Positions 48,922 to 58,206 of a stretch of DNA of 64,000 nucleotides are shown here, one piece after another; the stretch's first letter is position 1, and every line of letters begins with the position of its first letter. The notes below the pieces were generated by a model. That model searched no databases and was not told the DNA's origin. It saw only the letters and a list, made by a program, of their open reading frames with translations. Made by a program: the position numbers and the translations under genes. Source of the DNA: Arthrobacter sp. H16F315 (GTDB lineage Bacteria > Actinomycetota > Actinomycetes > Actinomycetales > Micrococcaceae); NCBI RefSeq assembly GCF_024124825.1, contig NZ_JAMXSS010000002.1, positions 2,170,001 through 2,234,000 on the forward strand, written 5' to 3'.

Positions 48922-48993
48922 TGGGATATGGTGTAATTGGCAACACTACGGTTTCTGGTACCGTCATTCTAGGTTCGAGTCCTGGTATCCCAG
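48922..48993 (+). tRNA. tRNA-Gln (anticodon CUG)
   Basis: Acceptor TGGGATA/TATCCCA, anticodon loop TTCTGGT closed by ACGG/CCGT giving CUG, T-loop TTCGAGT, discriminator G. Confidence 0.95.
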
Positions 48994-48998
48994 CTCTG

Positions 48999-49038
48999 AA
49001 AACTCCTCGGAAATCCGCGGATTATCAGGGGTTTTGAA
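48999..49038 (+). terminator. hairpin after tRNA-Gln
   Basis: AAAACTCCT pairs with AGGGGTTTT around an inner AATCCGCGGATT palindrome. Confidence 0.55.
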
Positions 49039-49124
49039 CCGGTTCGGCCGGTTTGAAACACTTGCTGAGTGTATGAAATAATTGCTTAGCGCGGACGGCA
49101 GCAATGCCGTTCTGGTGAGTACGC

Positions 49125-49197
49125 GGCCCCATCGTATAGCGGCCTAGTACGCTGCCCTCTCACGGCGGTAACGCGGGTTCGAATCCCGCTGGGGTCA
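49125..49197 (+). tRNA. tRNA-Glu (anticodon CUC)
   Basis: Acceptor GGCCCCA/TGGGGTC, D-arm TCGTATAGCGGCCTAGTACG, anticodon loop CCTCTCA giving CUC, T-loop TTCGAAT, discriminator A. 73 bases. Confidence 0.95.
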
Positions 49198-49206
49198 CAG
49201 ATAGAA

Positions 49207-49238
49207 CGGTCCCGGGCAACAGCCCGGGGCCGTTTTTC
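49207..49238 (+). terminator. terminator after tRNA-Glu
   Basis: CGGTCCCGGGC-AACA-GCCCGGGGCCG followed by TTTTT. Confidence 0.85.
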
Positions 49239-49352
49239 GTTGTCAGGTGGGCGGCGGGCCGGGCCGTGGCTTACGTATTCATTGGGCGTAGCGAGGCATC
49301 CCGAGTCTGCGCCGGATTCGTGCTCGATTCTCCCCGGGAAGTTTCGTGCCCC

Positions 49353-49365
49353 TAGACTAAACCAA
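49353..49365 (+). promoter_or_regulatory. -10 element (TAGACT) of leaderless galE
   Basis: TAGACT at 49353-49358, 7 nt before ATG 49366, no ribosome binding site. Confidence 0.6.
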
Positions 49366-50385
49366 ATGAAGGTTTTGGTTACCGGCGGAGCCGGTTACAT
49401 TGGGTCGCACACCACGCTTTCGCTGCTGGAGCGTGACCACGACGTGGTGGTTGTGGACAATCTGTGCAATTCCAGCGCAGAGTCACTGCGACGGGTCCAA
49501 GAGATCTCGGGAAGGACCGTCGAGTTCCGGCAGGTTGACTTGCTGGACGTCGAAGCGTTGAACGAGGTGCTCGCAGAGTTCCAATTCGACGCTGTTATTC
49601 ATTTTGCTGGGCTGAAGGCTGTGGGCGAGTCCGTAGAGAACCCCCTCGCGTACTACCAGAACAATGTCGTAGGAACGCTGAATCTTCTCCACGCAATGGA
49701 TCGCGCCGGCGTCCGGACCTTGGTATTCAGCTCGTCGGCCACAGTCTATGGAGCTTCGGAGCAAGTCCCCTTGCACGAAGACGAGCCGCTGAACGCCACC
49801 AATCCGTATGGCCGCACGAAAGAACAGATTGAAGACATACTCACCGATCTGGGTGCCGCCGACCCGCGCTGGCGGGTTGCCTTGCTCCGTTACTTTAATC
49901 CGGCTGGCGCCCACGCATCCGGCCGCATCGGCGAAGACCCGCGGGGCGTGCCGAACAATCTCCTGCCGTTCGTCGCCCAAGTCGCCGTCGATCGCCGAGA
50001 GAAGGTCACAGTCTTCGGCGCTGACTACGCGACGCCAGACGGCACCGGAATCCGCGACTACATCCACGTCGTGGATCTTGCCATGGGCCACATTGCTGCG
50101 CTGGGATTTCTGACCAGCCGTAACGGTGTCTTCCGCTGGAACCTCGGTACTGGCCGTGGATCCTCGGTGCTGGAGGTTATAGAAGCGTTCAGCGAAGCGG
50201 CTGGAAAGAAGATCAAGTACGAATTCGCTGACCGGCGCCCGGGCGATGTGGCCATCAGTTACGCAGACCCGGCTGCGGCCCAGGATGAGCTCGACTGGTT
50301 GGCAGAGAGAACCTTGGCTCAGATGTGTGAGGATCACTGGCGCTGGCAGCGAAGTAACCCTCTCGGATACTCCGACGTCGGGTAG
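49366..50385 (+). CDS. galE: UDP-glucose 4-epimerase
   Basis: Interconverts UDP-glucose and UDP-galactose. 339 residues, extended SDR: VTGGAGYIGSHTTLSLLE, FAGLKAVGESVENPLAYY, catalytic SSSATVYG and NPYGRTK (Tyr and Lys), LRYFNPAGAHASGRIGEDP, and GTGIRDYIHVVDLA. Start at ATG 49366 by the -10 box 7 nt upstream; about 40 in-frame codons before it are untranslated. Stands between the tRNA pair and the GTPase pair; supplies UDP-Gal to surface glycans. Confidence 0.95.
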   Translation: MKVLVTGGAGYIGSHTTLSLLERDHDVVVVDNLCNSSAESLRRVQEISGRTVEFRQVDLLDVEALNEVLAEFQFDAVIHFAGLKAVGESVENPLAYYQNNVVGTLNLLHAMDRAGVRTLVFSSSATVYGASEQVPLHEDEPLNATNPYGRTKEQIEDILTDLGAADPRWRVALLRYFNPAGAHASGRIGEDPRGVPNNLLPFVAQVAVDRREKVTVFGADYATPDGTGIRDYIHVVDLAMGHIAALGFLTSRNGVFRWNLGTGRGSSVLEVIEAFSEAAGKKIKYEFADRRPGDVAISYADPAAAQDELDWLAERTLAQMCEDHWRWQRSNPLGYSDVG

Positions 50386-50406
50386 CCGGACTGGCATGAT
50401 TAAACC

Positions 50407-52152
50407 GTGAGCTCCGACAATACCTCCGGCCCGGCCATTGAACTGCTGGAAGCCGTCCGTCGCGGCCTGGCCGCGACGGAGCTGCCGCTGGCCCTGCCCG
50501 GCGCCGATGACGCCCGGCGCGACATCCGCAACGCCCTCGCCCAGCTCGAGGACTACATCCTGCCGCGCTACCGCAGCCTGGACGCGCCGCTCCTCGCCGT
50601 CGTCGGCGGGTCTACCGGTGCCGGGAAATCGACACTCGTCAACGGGCTCGTGGGCCATGCCGTCACCCGCGCCGGCGCCATCCGGCCCACCACCCGCCAG
50701 CCCATCCTGCTGCACCACCCCGCGGACGGGCGCTGGTTCGAGGACCAGCGGGTGCTGCCGAGCCTGAGCCGGATCCGCGGCACGCTCAACCCTGCGCCGC
50801 TGCCCGCCAGTCAGGCCGGTCCCACCCCGGACGCCGCAACGGTCAGCTCCCTCGTCCTGCTCGCCGACACGGCGGTGCCGCAGGGAATCGCGCTGCTGGA
50901 CGCGCCCGACGTCGACTCGATTTCCGCTGACAACCGCAAGCTGGCCGGCCAGTTGCTGGCGGCCGCCGACCTGTGGGTCTTTGTCACCACCGCCAACCGC
51001 TATGCCGACGCCGTCCCGTGGCGCCTGCTGCTGGACGCGGCCTCGCGGGACATTATGGTGGCCGTGGTCCTGGACCGGGTCCCGGCCGCCGCCGAAGCCG
51101 AGGTCAGCGCGGACCTGCAGTCCATGCTCAGCCGGGAAGGCCTCGGCGGGGCCCGCCTCTTCGTTGTACCCGAAGCGGAACTGGACGGGATGGGGATGCT
51201 TCCGGCCGCCGCCGTCGAGCCATTGCGGCGCTGGCTGCAGGAAATCGCCGCGGACGCCGCCGGGCGCGCCGGCATCGCCCGGCGGACCCTCAACGGGACT
51301 GTCAAGGCCCTGGCGGACCGCGTCGAGGCGGCGGCGCAGGCAGCCGAAGATCAGGAACATGCCGCTGACGTCCTGGCAGGTGACGCCCGTGACGCCTACC
51401 GGGACGCCGCGGCCAAGGTCCTGGAGGCCACCCGTGACGGCGCCCTGCTGCGCGGCGAGGTCCTGGCCCGCTGGCAGGACTTTGTCGGCACCGGCGAGTT
51501 TTTCCGGGCGATGGAGCAGAACATTGGCCGGTTCCGTGACCGGGCCGCCGCGTTCTTCCGGGGCGAACCGGCACCGGCAGTTCGAGTGGAGACGGCGATC
51601 GAGACCGGCTTACAGGCCGTTATTATCGATGAGGCCGCCAACGCCGGCGATGACGCGGACGGGCGCTGGCGCTCCGATCCTGCCGGCCGCCAGCTGCTGG
51701 GCAGCGATGACCTCTCCGGCACCTCGGACGGCTTCGCCGAAATGGCTGCTGCCGAAATCCGGGCCTGGCAGGGGAGCCTTATGGAACTGATCCGGACCGA
51801 GGGCCAAGGCAAACGCACGCAGGCCCGCTGGTTGTCCTTTGGCATCAACGGGCTCGGCGCCGCCCTCATGATTGTGGTGTTCTCCATGACTGCAGGGCTG
51901 ACCGGGCTGGAGGTCGGCGTCGCAGGCGGTACTGCCATAGCCGGGCAGCGGCTGCTCGAAGCGGTGTTTGGCGAAGACGCCGTCCGCCGGCTGGCCAAGA
52001 CGGCCCGGGAGGACCTCCACGCACGCTGCCAGGTCTTGCTCCGGGACGAACAGCAGCGATTCCTGGACCGGCTTGACCTCTCCGGCGGAATCGATCCCGC
52101 GGTGCTCGCCGGCCAGGCCGCGGCGCTCCGCCGGCTGGCGGCCTCCGCATGA
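50407..52152 (+). CDS. dynamin-like GTPase, first of a pair
   Basis: 581 residues. G1 loop VVGGSTGAGKSTLVNGL (about residue 68), G2-like PTTRQP, G3-like LLDAPDVDS. A long helical stalk with AAQAAEDQEHAADVLAGDARD follows, and a hydrophobic segment at about 475-520 (FGINGLGAALMIVVFSMTAG), probably the membrane insertion part. The stop overlaps the next GTPase by four bases. Arrangement resembles actinobacterial DynA/DynB, membrane-remodelling proteins that act at division septa in Streptomyces; the role here is inferred. Confidence 0.8.
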   Translation: MSSDNTSGPAIELLEAVRRGLAATELPLALPGADDARRDIRNALAQLEDYILPRYRSLDAPLLAVVGGSTGAGKSTLVNGLVGHAVTRAGAIRPTTRQPILLHHPADGRWFEDQRVLPSLSRIRGTLNPAPLPASQAGPTPDAATVSSLVLLADTAVPQGIALLDAPDVDSISADNRKLAGQLLAAADLWVFVTTANRYADAVPWRLLLDAASRDIMVAVVLDRVPAAAEAEVSADLQSMLSREGLGGARLFVVPEAELDGMGMLPAAAVEPLRRWLQEIAADAAGRAGIARRTLNGTVKALADRVEAAAQAAEDQEHAADVLAGDARDAYRDAAAKVLEATRDGALLRGEVLARWQDFVGTGEFFRAMEQNIGRFRDRAAAFFRGEPAPAVRVETAIETGLQAVIIDEAANAGDDADGRWRSDPAGRQLLGSDDLSGTSDGFAEMAAAEIRAWQGSLMELIRTEGQGKRTQARWLSFGINGLGAALMIVVFSMTAGLTGLEVGVAGGTAIAGQRLLEAVFGEDAVRRLAKTAREDLHARCQVLLRDEQQRFLDRLDLSGGIDPAVLAGQAAALRRLAASA

Positions 52153-53768
52153 GCCGCCACGGCGCGGCCGCCGAGGCCACCCGGCTGGACCGCAGGCTTA
52201 TGGCATTGAACGAAGCGCGCGAACTGGCAGCCGGGGCGCTCCCCGAGGATGTCCTGGACAGTGTGCTGCAGGTGCTGGAGCGGGCGAGCTCCCGGCGCTC
52301 CCTTTCTGCGGAGCACACAGTGGTCGGATTCTTCGGAGCGACGGGCAGCGGTAAGTCCTCCCTTTTCAACGCTGTCAGCGGGGAGGAAATTGCGACGGCA
52401 GCCGCCCGGCGGCCTACGACCTCCGAACCGCTCGCCGGCATCTGGGGAGCCGAGGGCAGCGAAGAGCTCTTGGACTGGCTGGAGGTCCGGAATCGGCACC
52501 ACGCCAGCCCGGTCCCCGGTTTCGCCGACGAGGGCACGGGCCTGATCCTGCTGGACCTTCCGGACTTCGACTCCACCCGCGCTGCCAACCGTCAGATCGT
52601 GGAGCGGATGGTGGGACTCGTCGACGTCCTCGTTTGGGTGCTCGATCCGCAAAAGTACGCGGACGCCGCGGTGCATAACGACTTCCTCAGCCCCTTGGCC
52701 TCCCACGGCGCCGTCACCCTCGTGGTGCTCAACCAGATCGACCGGCTCCCGGACCGGGACATTTCCCCGGTGCTGGAATCACTCAAAGGCATCCTGGCGC
52801 GGGACGGGCTGGCGAAGGTGCAGGTCCTTGGCGCCTCCGCCGTCGTGGGCACCGGTGTGGACGCAGTCCGGGCCGCCATTCGGCAGGTGGCCACGCAGCG
52901 GCAGGCCCAGTCGCAGCGCCTCGCCGCGGACGTTACCCGGGCCGCAGCGGTGCTTGCCGAAGCATCCGGGCAAGGCGGGGCGGCCGGGGTCAAGGCTGCG
53001 TCGACGTCCCGGCTGGCGGCGGAACTGGCAGTTGCCGCTAACGTCTTGGTCGTCGTGGACGCCGTCATCCGGTCCTACCGGCTGGAGTCAACCCGCCGCA
53101 CGGGCTGGCCCGTCACCCGCTGGCTGGTCAGGTTCCGGCCCGATCCGCTCAGGCGGCTGAACCTGCGCCGGGAGGGCGCCAGGCAGGACGTGAACCGCAC
53201 CTCGCTGCCGCCGGCGGGCGCACCGGAGCGGGCCCGCACTGATGCCGCGGTCCGCGAATTTGCCGATGCAGCATCCGACGGCGCCCCCGGCCCCTGGCGG
53301 GCCGTCATCCGCGGCGCTGCCCGTGAGGGCCGGGACCGGCTTCCGGACGCGCTGGACCAGGCCATCGCGGGCACCGAGCTGAAGGCCGGACGCAAGGCCT
53401 GGTGGTGGGTGCCGTTTAACATCCTGCAGTGGCTGGCCTTGCTGACGGCGCTCGGCGGTTTCGCCTGGCTCGGCGTGCTCGCTGCGCTGGGCTACTTGCA
53501 GCTTCCCGTGCCGGAGGTTCCGCTGGTGCAGGGCTGGCCGGTGCCGACAGTGATGATCGCCGGCGGGGCGCTGCTCGGGATTGTTTTTGCCATCCTGGCG
53601 AAGTTCATCGCCGGCGCTGCCGCACGGGCGCGGGGCTCAGCGGCGCGGAAACGACTCGAAGCTGCCGTCGCTGCCGTGGCGGCGGATCTGGTTGTTGAGC
53701 CCGTGGAACTTGAGGTTAGCCGGCTCGCATCCTTCAATACCGCGCTGAAAGCTGCCGGCACCTCTTAG
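52149..53768 (+). CDS. dynamin-like GTPase, second of a pair
   Basis: 539 residues, translationally coupled to the first (ATGA). G1 FFGATGSGKSSLFNA (about residue 59), G2 RRPTTSEP, G3 LLDLPDFDST, G4 VVLNQIDRLPD, so a complete GTPase set. C-terminal hydrophobic hairpin: FNILQWLALLTALGGFAWLG and PVPTVMIAGGALLGIVFAI. The pair likely forms hetero-oligomers on the inner face of the membrane. Confidence 0.82.
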   Translation: MSRHGAAAEATRLDRRLMALNEARELAAGALPEDVLDSVLQVLERASSRRSLSAEHTVVGFFGATGSGKSSLFNAVSGEEIATAAARRPTTSEPLAGIWGAEGSEELLDWLEVRNRHHASPVPGFADEGTGLILLDLPDFDSTRAANRQIVERMVGLVDVLVWVLDPQKYADAAVHNDFLSPLASHGAVTLVVLNQIDRLPDRDISPVLESLKGILARDGLAKVQVLGASAVVGTGVDAVRAAIRQVATQRQAQSQRLAADVTRAAAVLAEASGQGGAAGVKAASTSRLAAELAVAANVLVVVDAVIRSYRLESTRRTGWPVTRWLVRFRPDPLRRLNLRREGARQDVNRTSLPPAGAPERARTDAAVREFADAASDGAPGPWRAVIRGAAREGRDRLPDALDQAIAGTELKAGRKAWWWVPFNILQWLALLTALGGFAWLGVLAALGYLQLPVPEVPLVQGWPVPTVMIAGGALLGIVFAILAKFIAGAAARARGSAARKRLEAAVAAVAADLVVEPVELEVSRLASFNTALKAAGTS

Positions 53769-53947
53769 CCCCGGATGCCAGTTCGTCCGGGGCGCATCCC
53801 GTTCAGTGGCTGAGATCCTTCGCCATGCCTGCCTGCTGCCCTGCCAGCGATGCGGCAGCAACTTGCCTCCCAAGGGTTTTCCCAAGGCCCTCCCGATAGC
53901 TTCCAAGGAACAACCGGTGGTTCTTTAACGAGAGCGGGGGCCTTTCC

Positions 53948-56778
53948 GTGATGGATCCAGCAGTAGAAGTAGGGCGTCGCAGCTTTCTGTCACTGGCCGT
54001 GAGCTTGGGGGCAGGCGCGGCACTCTACGCAGGAAACAACACCGCCGTCGCGAGCCTTCCGGCTGGCTCCTGGACGCAATCAACGGCACCGAAGTGCCGC
54101 TGTCCACAATCGGGACTGAGCCTTCCGCGGTCTTGCGCAGATACGCCAATGTCTTCAAGAGTAGCCCCAATCCGAGCGCCGTCTTCTTCCGGAACCGTGC
54201 CGGAGTCCTGAAGATCGCCGCCGCCTGCCGCGGGCTTGCAGGTCAGGTTCAAGTCGTCGATGCAGCCACGGGACAGCTGGAACTTTCGGCCACTCCCTTC
54301 CCAGGAGTGGGAGGCGGTGCTGGCCGGGTCGCCTACGAGCCATTGGCCGACGCGTTTCTTGCTTTTGGTGCTACGGCGACGGTCAAGAGCGTGAGCCTCT
54401 CAGGACGCGTGACTGATTCTTATAGCGCCGCGCCGGGTACAACCAATGTTGCTTTTGCCCGGGCAGTAGATTCAAAAGGCAGGATTTGGAGCGGAAACTA
54501 CCCGACGGGCAACGCTACCCGCTTCGATCCAAGCACGGGCGGTACCATCCATACGCCGCGAGTGCATGCCGGCGCGCAATACGTCCGAAGCTTAGCTATC
54601 GACGCCAACGACAATGTTTATGCGGGGACGGGCGCGCTGAATCCTCGTATCGTGACCTGGCACACGGACCGTCCTGCCGAATTGCGGGAAATCTCGCTGC
54701 CCGGTGCGGCGGCGGAAGGTTTCGTCCTAAACGTTGCAGCCCACTCCGGAATGCTGTTCGTGTATTATCAAGGCGCTCTCGGCAAGGAATTGTTCCGGGT
54801 GTACGACCTGGCAACCGCGGCATGGAAGTCGCCACCGTGGACCTGGATTCCCGTGCTGCGCACCTCAGCGGCATTGCCTGCCGGTGGTCACGTCTATGCA
54901 GTGCGGTCCACAGCTGGCACCCACGAACTTATGAAAATTGACGCCAGCACCACGGCGGCCGAGAGCGTATGCACGGTTCCCGGCGCGCCAAGCGCTCTGG
55001 GTGTCGAAAGTTCGAACGGATTCACAATCGTTAACATCCTCTGTTCCTCGGGCCAGCAGCACCATTACGTCAAGGTCTCAGTCTCAGGGAAAAATGTAAT
55101 CCAAACTGTGAAGACTGGGCTGACTGACACGCCCCTCAAAGTCCAGGCACTCGTAGCGTCATTGTCCGGTACCACTATGTATTTCGGAGGGTCCCTGGGG
55201 GACGGGATCGGATCAGTGGACCTGGTCTCACGGGAACTTTGGCGTTCTGCTACCGATACAGGCATTGCCCAAATCGAGGGAATGTTCCAGTACGACGAAA
55301 CAACCATTTATGTTGGGTCCTACGGCGCCGGGCGCCTCTTCAGGTTTAATCCCCAGACCAAGAGCATCACGAGGGTCATCGAACTAAGGGAGAAACACTC
55401 GCAGTCCCGTCCCTTTGCGTGGGCACGTGCCGCCAACAGAGTAGTGGCGGGCACTGTCGCCGAGTACGGACTTAATACGGGCGCACTGGCAATTCTCAAC
55501 CCCCTGAACGATGCAGATATAACGGTCGTCAGCGGTCCCGTTCCAAACCAATCCGTCTTAGGCCTTGCCGGCGACGGCGACCTGGTCTACGGAACCACAG
55601 GGATCAAAGGTGGCTACGGATCAGTGGATGACACTCAACCGGCCCACGTCTTTGCCTGGAATGTGCGGGAAAATCGACTCGTTTGGAAGCGGCCGGTGGC
55701 TGGCGAGGTGGAAATCAACAGCCCCATCCTTGTCAAGGGTGTTTTGTATGTAAGCACCAATAACGGCGTCATCAGCCTTGACAGGGCGAGTGGGGATCCG
55801 TTGTCCACGTACAGGCTGTTCAACCGGAGCGCGGTTGCAGGTTACAGGACCAGCAGTATTTCCTACCTCCCCCAAGCGAATTCGATCGTGCATCTCTGCG
55901 GCGGGACGGCGACTGTTCTGGATACTGAAGCCCGGACCAGGAAAGAAATCCTTCGGGGGCAGTACACGGATATGGTGGTCACGAGTCGGTTCCGGCTGTA
56001 CTTCGCAGAGAATGGCACCAATGTCGTAGAGATCGATGCGTCCTTGAATCCGACTATTAGGTCGGCCGCCGATCTTGTCACCGTTGGGTCCGATGGCTGG
56101 CTTTATGTGGCGCGGTCACTCGGGGAGGGCAAGTTTGCGTCGCCGATCCGCGCGGATTCCGCGTTTGGTGCAGATATCCGCTCGTGCCACGTGGTGGATT
56201 GGAATGGGGATGGCACACTTGACGTCTTGGCTACCTGCGCTGACGGCAGGCTTCAACTCTTCAGGGGTCTCCGCGGAGGCGGTTTTGCAGCCCCGGCGAC
56301 GCTTGGCGCCAGTGGCTGGCAGAACAGAAGAATTGCGGTCGGTGTGTGGGGATCCCAGTTGACCGTTGTGTCGGCGGACAAAATCAGTGGGCATCTGCTT
56401 TCCTGGCCGAGCCTGACGTCTGGCGCGTTGGGCCAGCCCACGGTAATGGGCTGGGGCTGGAGTAACAAACCAATGGTGATGCTGGTGCCGTCCCGGACGA
56501 CGGCGTCCGCCTTGATAGTGAATGATGGAGGGTCTCTGTACCGCTACGCAAGGACCGCAGGCGGAGGGATCTCTTCGTCACCGGTTCGTATCAGTACGGG
56601 CGGCTACTCGGGTATGGCAGCGTTCTCGCCGGTCGTCGGCCACAAAACCGATCACAATGGAATCGTGGGGGTAGATGCTGCGGGCTCCGTCGCTTACAGC
56701 GACGTGGCGGGCGGTGCCGTGGGGAAGCCCATCAGTTATGCCTTTCTGATGAAGGGCCACAAGTTCGCCAACAGCTGA
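53948..56778 (+). CDS. Tat-exported beta-propeller protein with FG-GAP-like tail, one-base frameshift
   Basis: About 940 residues. Twin-arginine signal VGRRSFLSLAVSLGAG at the N-terminus, then the frame changes between about 54040 and 54070 (one base missing) so that VASLPAG continues as LLDAINGTEVPLSTIG. The rest holds repeated four-strand blades (RIWSGNYPTGNATRFDP, NVYAGTGALNPRIVTWH, TIYVGSYGAGRLFRFNP, VLYVSTNNGVISLDRASGD), a propeller, and an end with VVDWNGDGTLDVLATCADG, a Ca-binding FG-GAP/VCBS-like repeat. Exported, folded before transport; perhaps adhesion or glycan binding. GTG 53948 or ATG 53951 may start it. Confidence 0.72.
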
Positions 56779-56806
56779 CAGGACGCCATTGACAGAATCC
56801 TCTGGA

Positions 56807-57343
56807 TCAAACCGCCGCCGCGGCGTCGCGGACCTTGATCATGGTGCGCAGGTTGCGCGTGGTGGTGGAGGCCTTGTACTTCGGCTTCGCGGACAGCTTG
56901 CTGAACGGACTGTCCAGGGTGCCGCCGGCGGGTGCCAACCACGCCAAGGCTTCCGGTCCCAGTGCGGTTAGCTGTGCGCCGTCCAGGGCCTTGCCGGCCG
57001 CATGCAGCTCGGCAAGCACCCCGAGGTCCGAGCCCAGCGTGAGGTAGGTATGGGTGGTTGCGTCGTCCGCGGGGTAGGGGCATGCCGCCACCAGCTCGCC
57101 CACGCGGTCCGCCGGCAAAACCACCACCCAGGCGTCATAACCGAAGGCCTCCCGGAGGCAGGCCTCGAATTCCGTTTTGACGCCGGCGGCGGGCAGCTCG
57201 CTCGAGAGCACAACATTTCCGCTGGCCAGGAGCGTCTTCACGTCCGAAAACGGACGGGACGCGAGGGCCTGCTTCAGCTCGGCCATTTTGATGGTGATGC
57301 CGCCGACGTTGACCCCGCGCAGGAACACCGCATAACTGCTCAT
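56807..57343 (-). CDS. DUF1697 family protein
   Basis: 178 residues starting MSSYAVFLRGVNVGGITIKM, the family N-terminus, followed by LLASGNVVLSSEL and the C-terminal block SPFSKLSAKPKYKASTTTRN. Function unknown; a cytoplasmic protein of usual length. The gene ends 29 bp from the opposing stop of the Tat-exported protein gene. Confidence 0.9.
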   Translation of the reverse strand: MSSYAVFLRGVNVGGITIKMAELKQALASRPFSDVKTLLASGNVVLSSELPAAGVKTEFEACLREAFGYDAWVVVLPADRVGELVAACPYPADDATTHTYLTLGSDLGVLAELHAAGKALDGAQLTALGPEALAWLAPAGGTLDSPFSKLSAKPKYKASTTTRNLRTMIKVRDAAAAV

Positions 57344-57360
57344 GCGCACAGCCTATGCCG

Positions 57361-58080
57361 CTAGTCGCTGGTTTTGCGCAGCGCCTCGGTCAGCACCCGG
57401 GCGGCGTTGCAGACCACCTCGGCGTGCAGCCGGCCGGGCTGGCGGGTCAGGCGTTCAATCGGGCCGGAGATCGACACTGCCGCGATCACCCGGCCGGACG
57501 GGCCACGGACAGGGGCCGAAACGGAGGCCACGCCCGGCTCGCGTTCGCCGAGGCTCTGGCCCCAGCCGCGGCGCCGAACCCCGGCCAGGACGGTGGGGGT
57601 GAAACGGGCGGCCTGCAGACCTTCAAGGAGCCGGTCGTGGTCCTCCCAGGCGAGGAGTACCTGGGCGGCGGAACCGGCCTTCATGGACAGCTGGGTGCCG
57701 ACGGGAATGGTGTCGCGCAGGCCGATGGGCCGTTCGGCGGAGGCCACGCAGACGCGCCACTCACCTTGCCTGCGGAAAATCTGGGCGCTCTCACCGGTGG
57801 CGTCGCGCAACTGCATCAGGACGGGCCCGGCGGAGGCGATCAGGCGGTCCTCACCGGCCGCGGAGGCCAGCTCCACAAGGCGGCTGCCGAGCACAAAGCG
57901 GCCCTGGATGTCGCGGCTCACCAGCCGGTGATGGACCAGCGCCAGCGCCAGCCGGTGCACGGTGGGCCGAGCCAGTCCCGTGGCGGCAACAAGCTGCGCC
58001 AGGGTGGTTGGGCCTGCCTCAAGTGCGTCAAGCACATGGGCGGCTTTATCGATGACACCGACTCCACTAGAATTGTCCAT
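57361..58080 (-). CDS. ltbR: IclR-family regulator of leucine synthesis (LtbR/NdgR type)
   Basis: 239 residues from ATG 58080; an upstream start would lie inside the operator. N-terminal winged helix (VIDKAAHVLDALEAGPTTL, AQLVAATGLARPTVHRLALAL) and an IclR effector domain (about 80-235). Divergent from leuC, as LtbR is in Corynebacterium and NdgR in Streptomyces, where these proteins repress leu and ilv genes. ATAATGAGAC in its promoter recurs before leuB, ilvD and ilvB. Orthology rests on context and family, not on an alignment. Confidence 0.88.
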   Translation of the reverse strand: MDNSSGVGVIDKAAHVLDALEAGPTTLAQLVAATGLARPTVHRLALALVHHRLVSRDIQGRFVLGSRLVELASAAGEDRLIASAGPVLMQLRDATGESAQIFRRQGEWRVCVASAERPIGLRDTIPVGTQLSMKAGSAAQVLLAWEDHDRLLEGLQAARFTPTVLAGVRRRGWGQSLGEREPGVASVSAPVRGPSGRVIAAVSISGPIERLTRQPGRLHAEVVCNAARVLTEALRKTSD

Positions 58081-58094
58081 GTAATGATATTGCC

Positions 58095-58104
58095 GTCTCA
58101 TTAT
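58095..58104. promoter_or_regulatory. predicted LtbR operator in the ltbR-leuC gap
   Basis: GTCTCATTAT on the plus strand, that is ATAATGAGAC towards ltbR, 15 bp before the ltbR start. Would allow autoregulation and control of leuCD. Confidence 0.6.
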
Positions 58105-58206
58105 CTGAGATGCAAGTCAACGCGCTGGCGCAGGACGCGGGCGGGCTGATTCAGTGGTGGGAACAAGCAGTTACGTACGAAAATACCGCAGTGAAGGGAG
58201 CAGGCC

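Noticed and set aside
49483..51360. 625-codon open frame antisense to galE and the first GTPase
   Set aside because: It spans two real genes on the other strand and has no recognisable domain.
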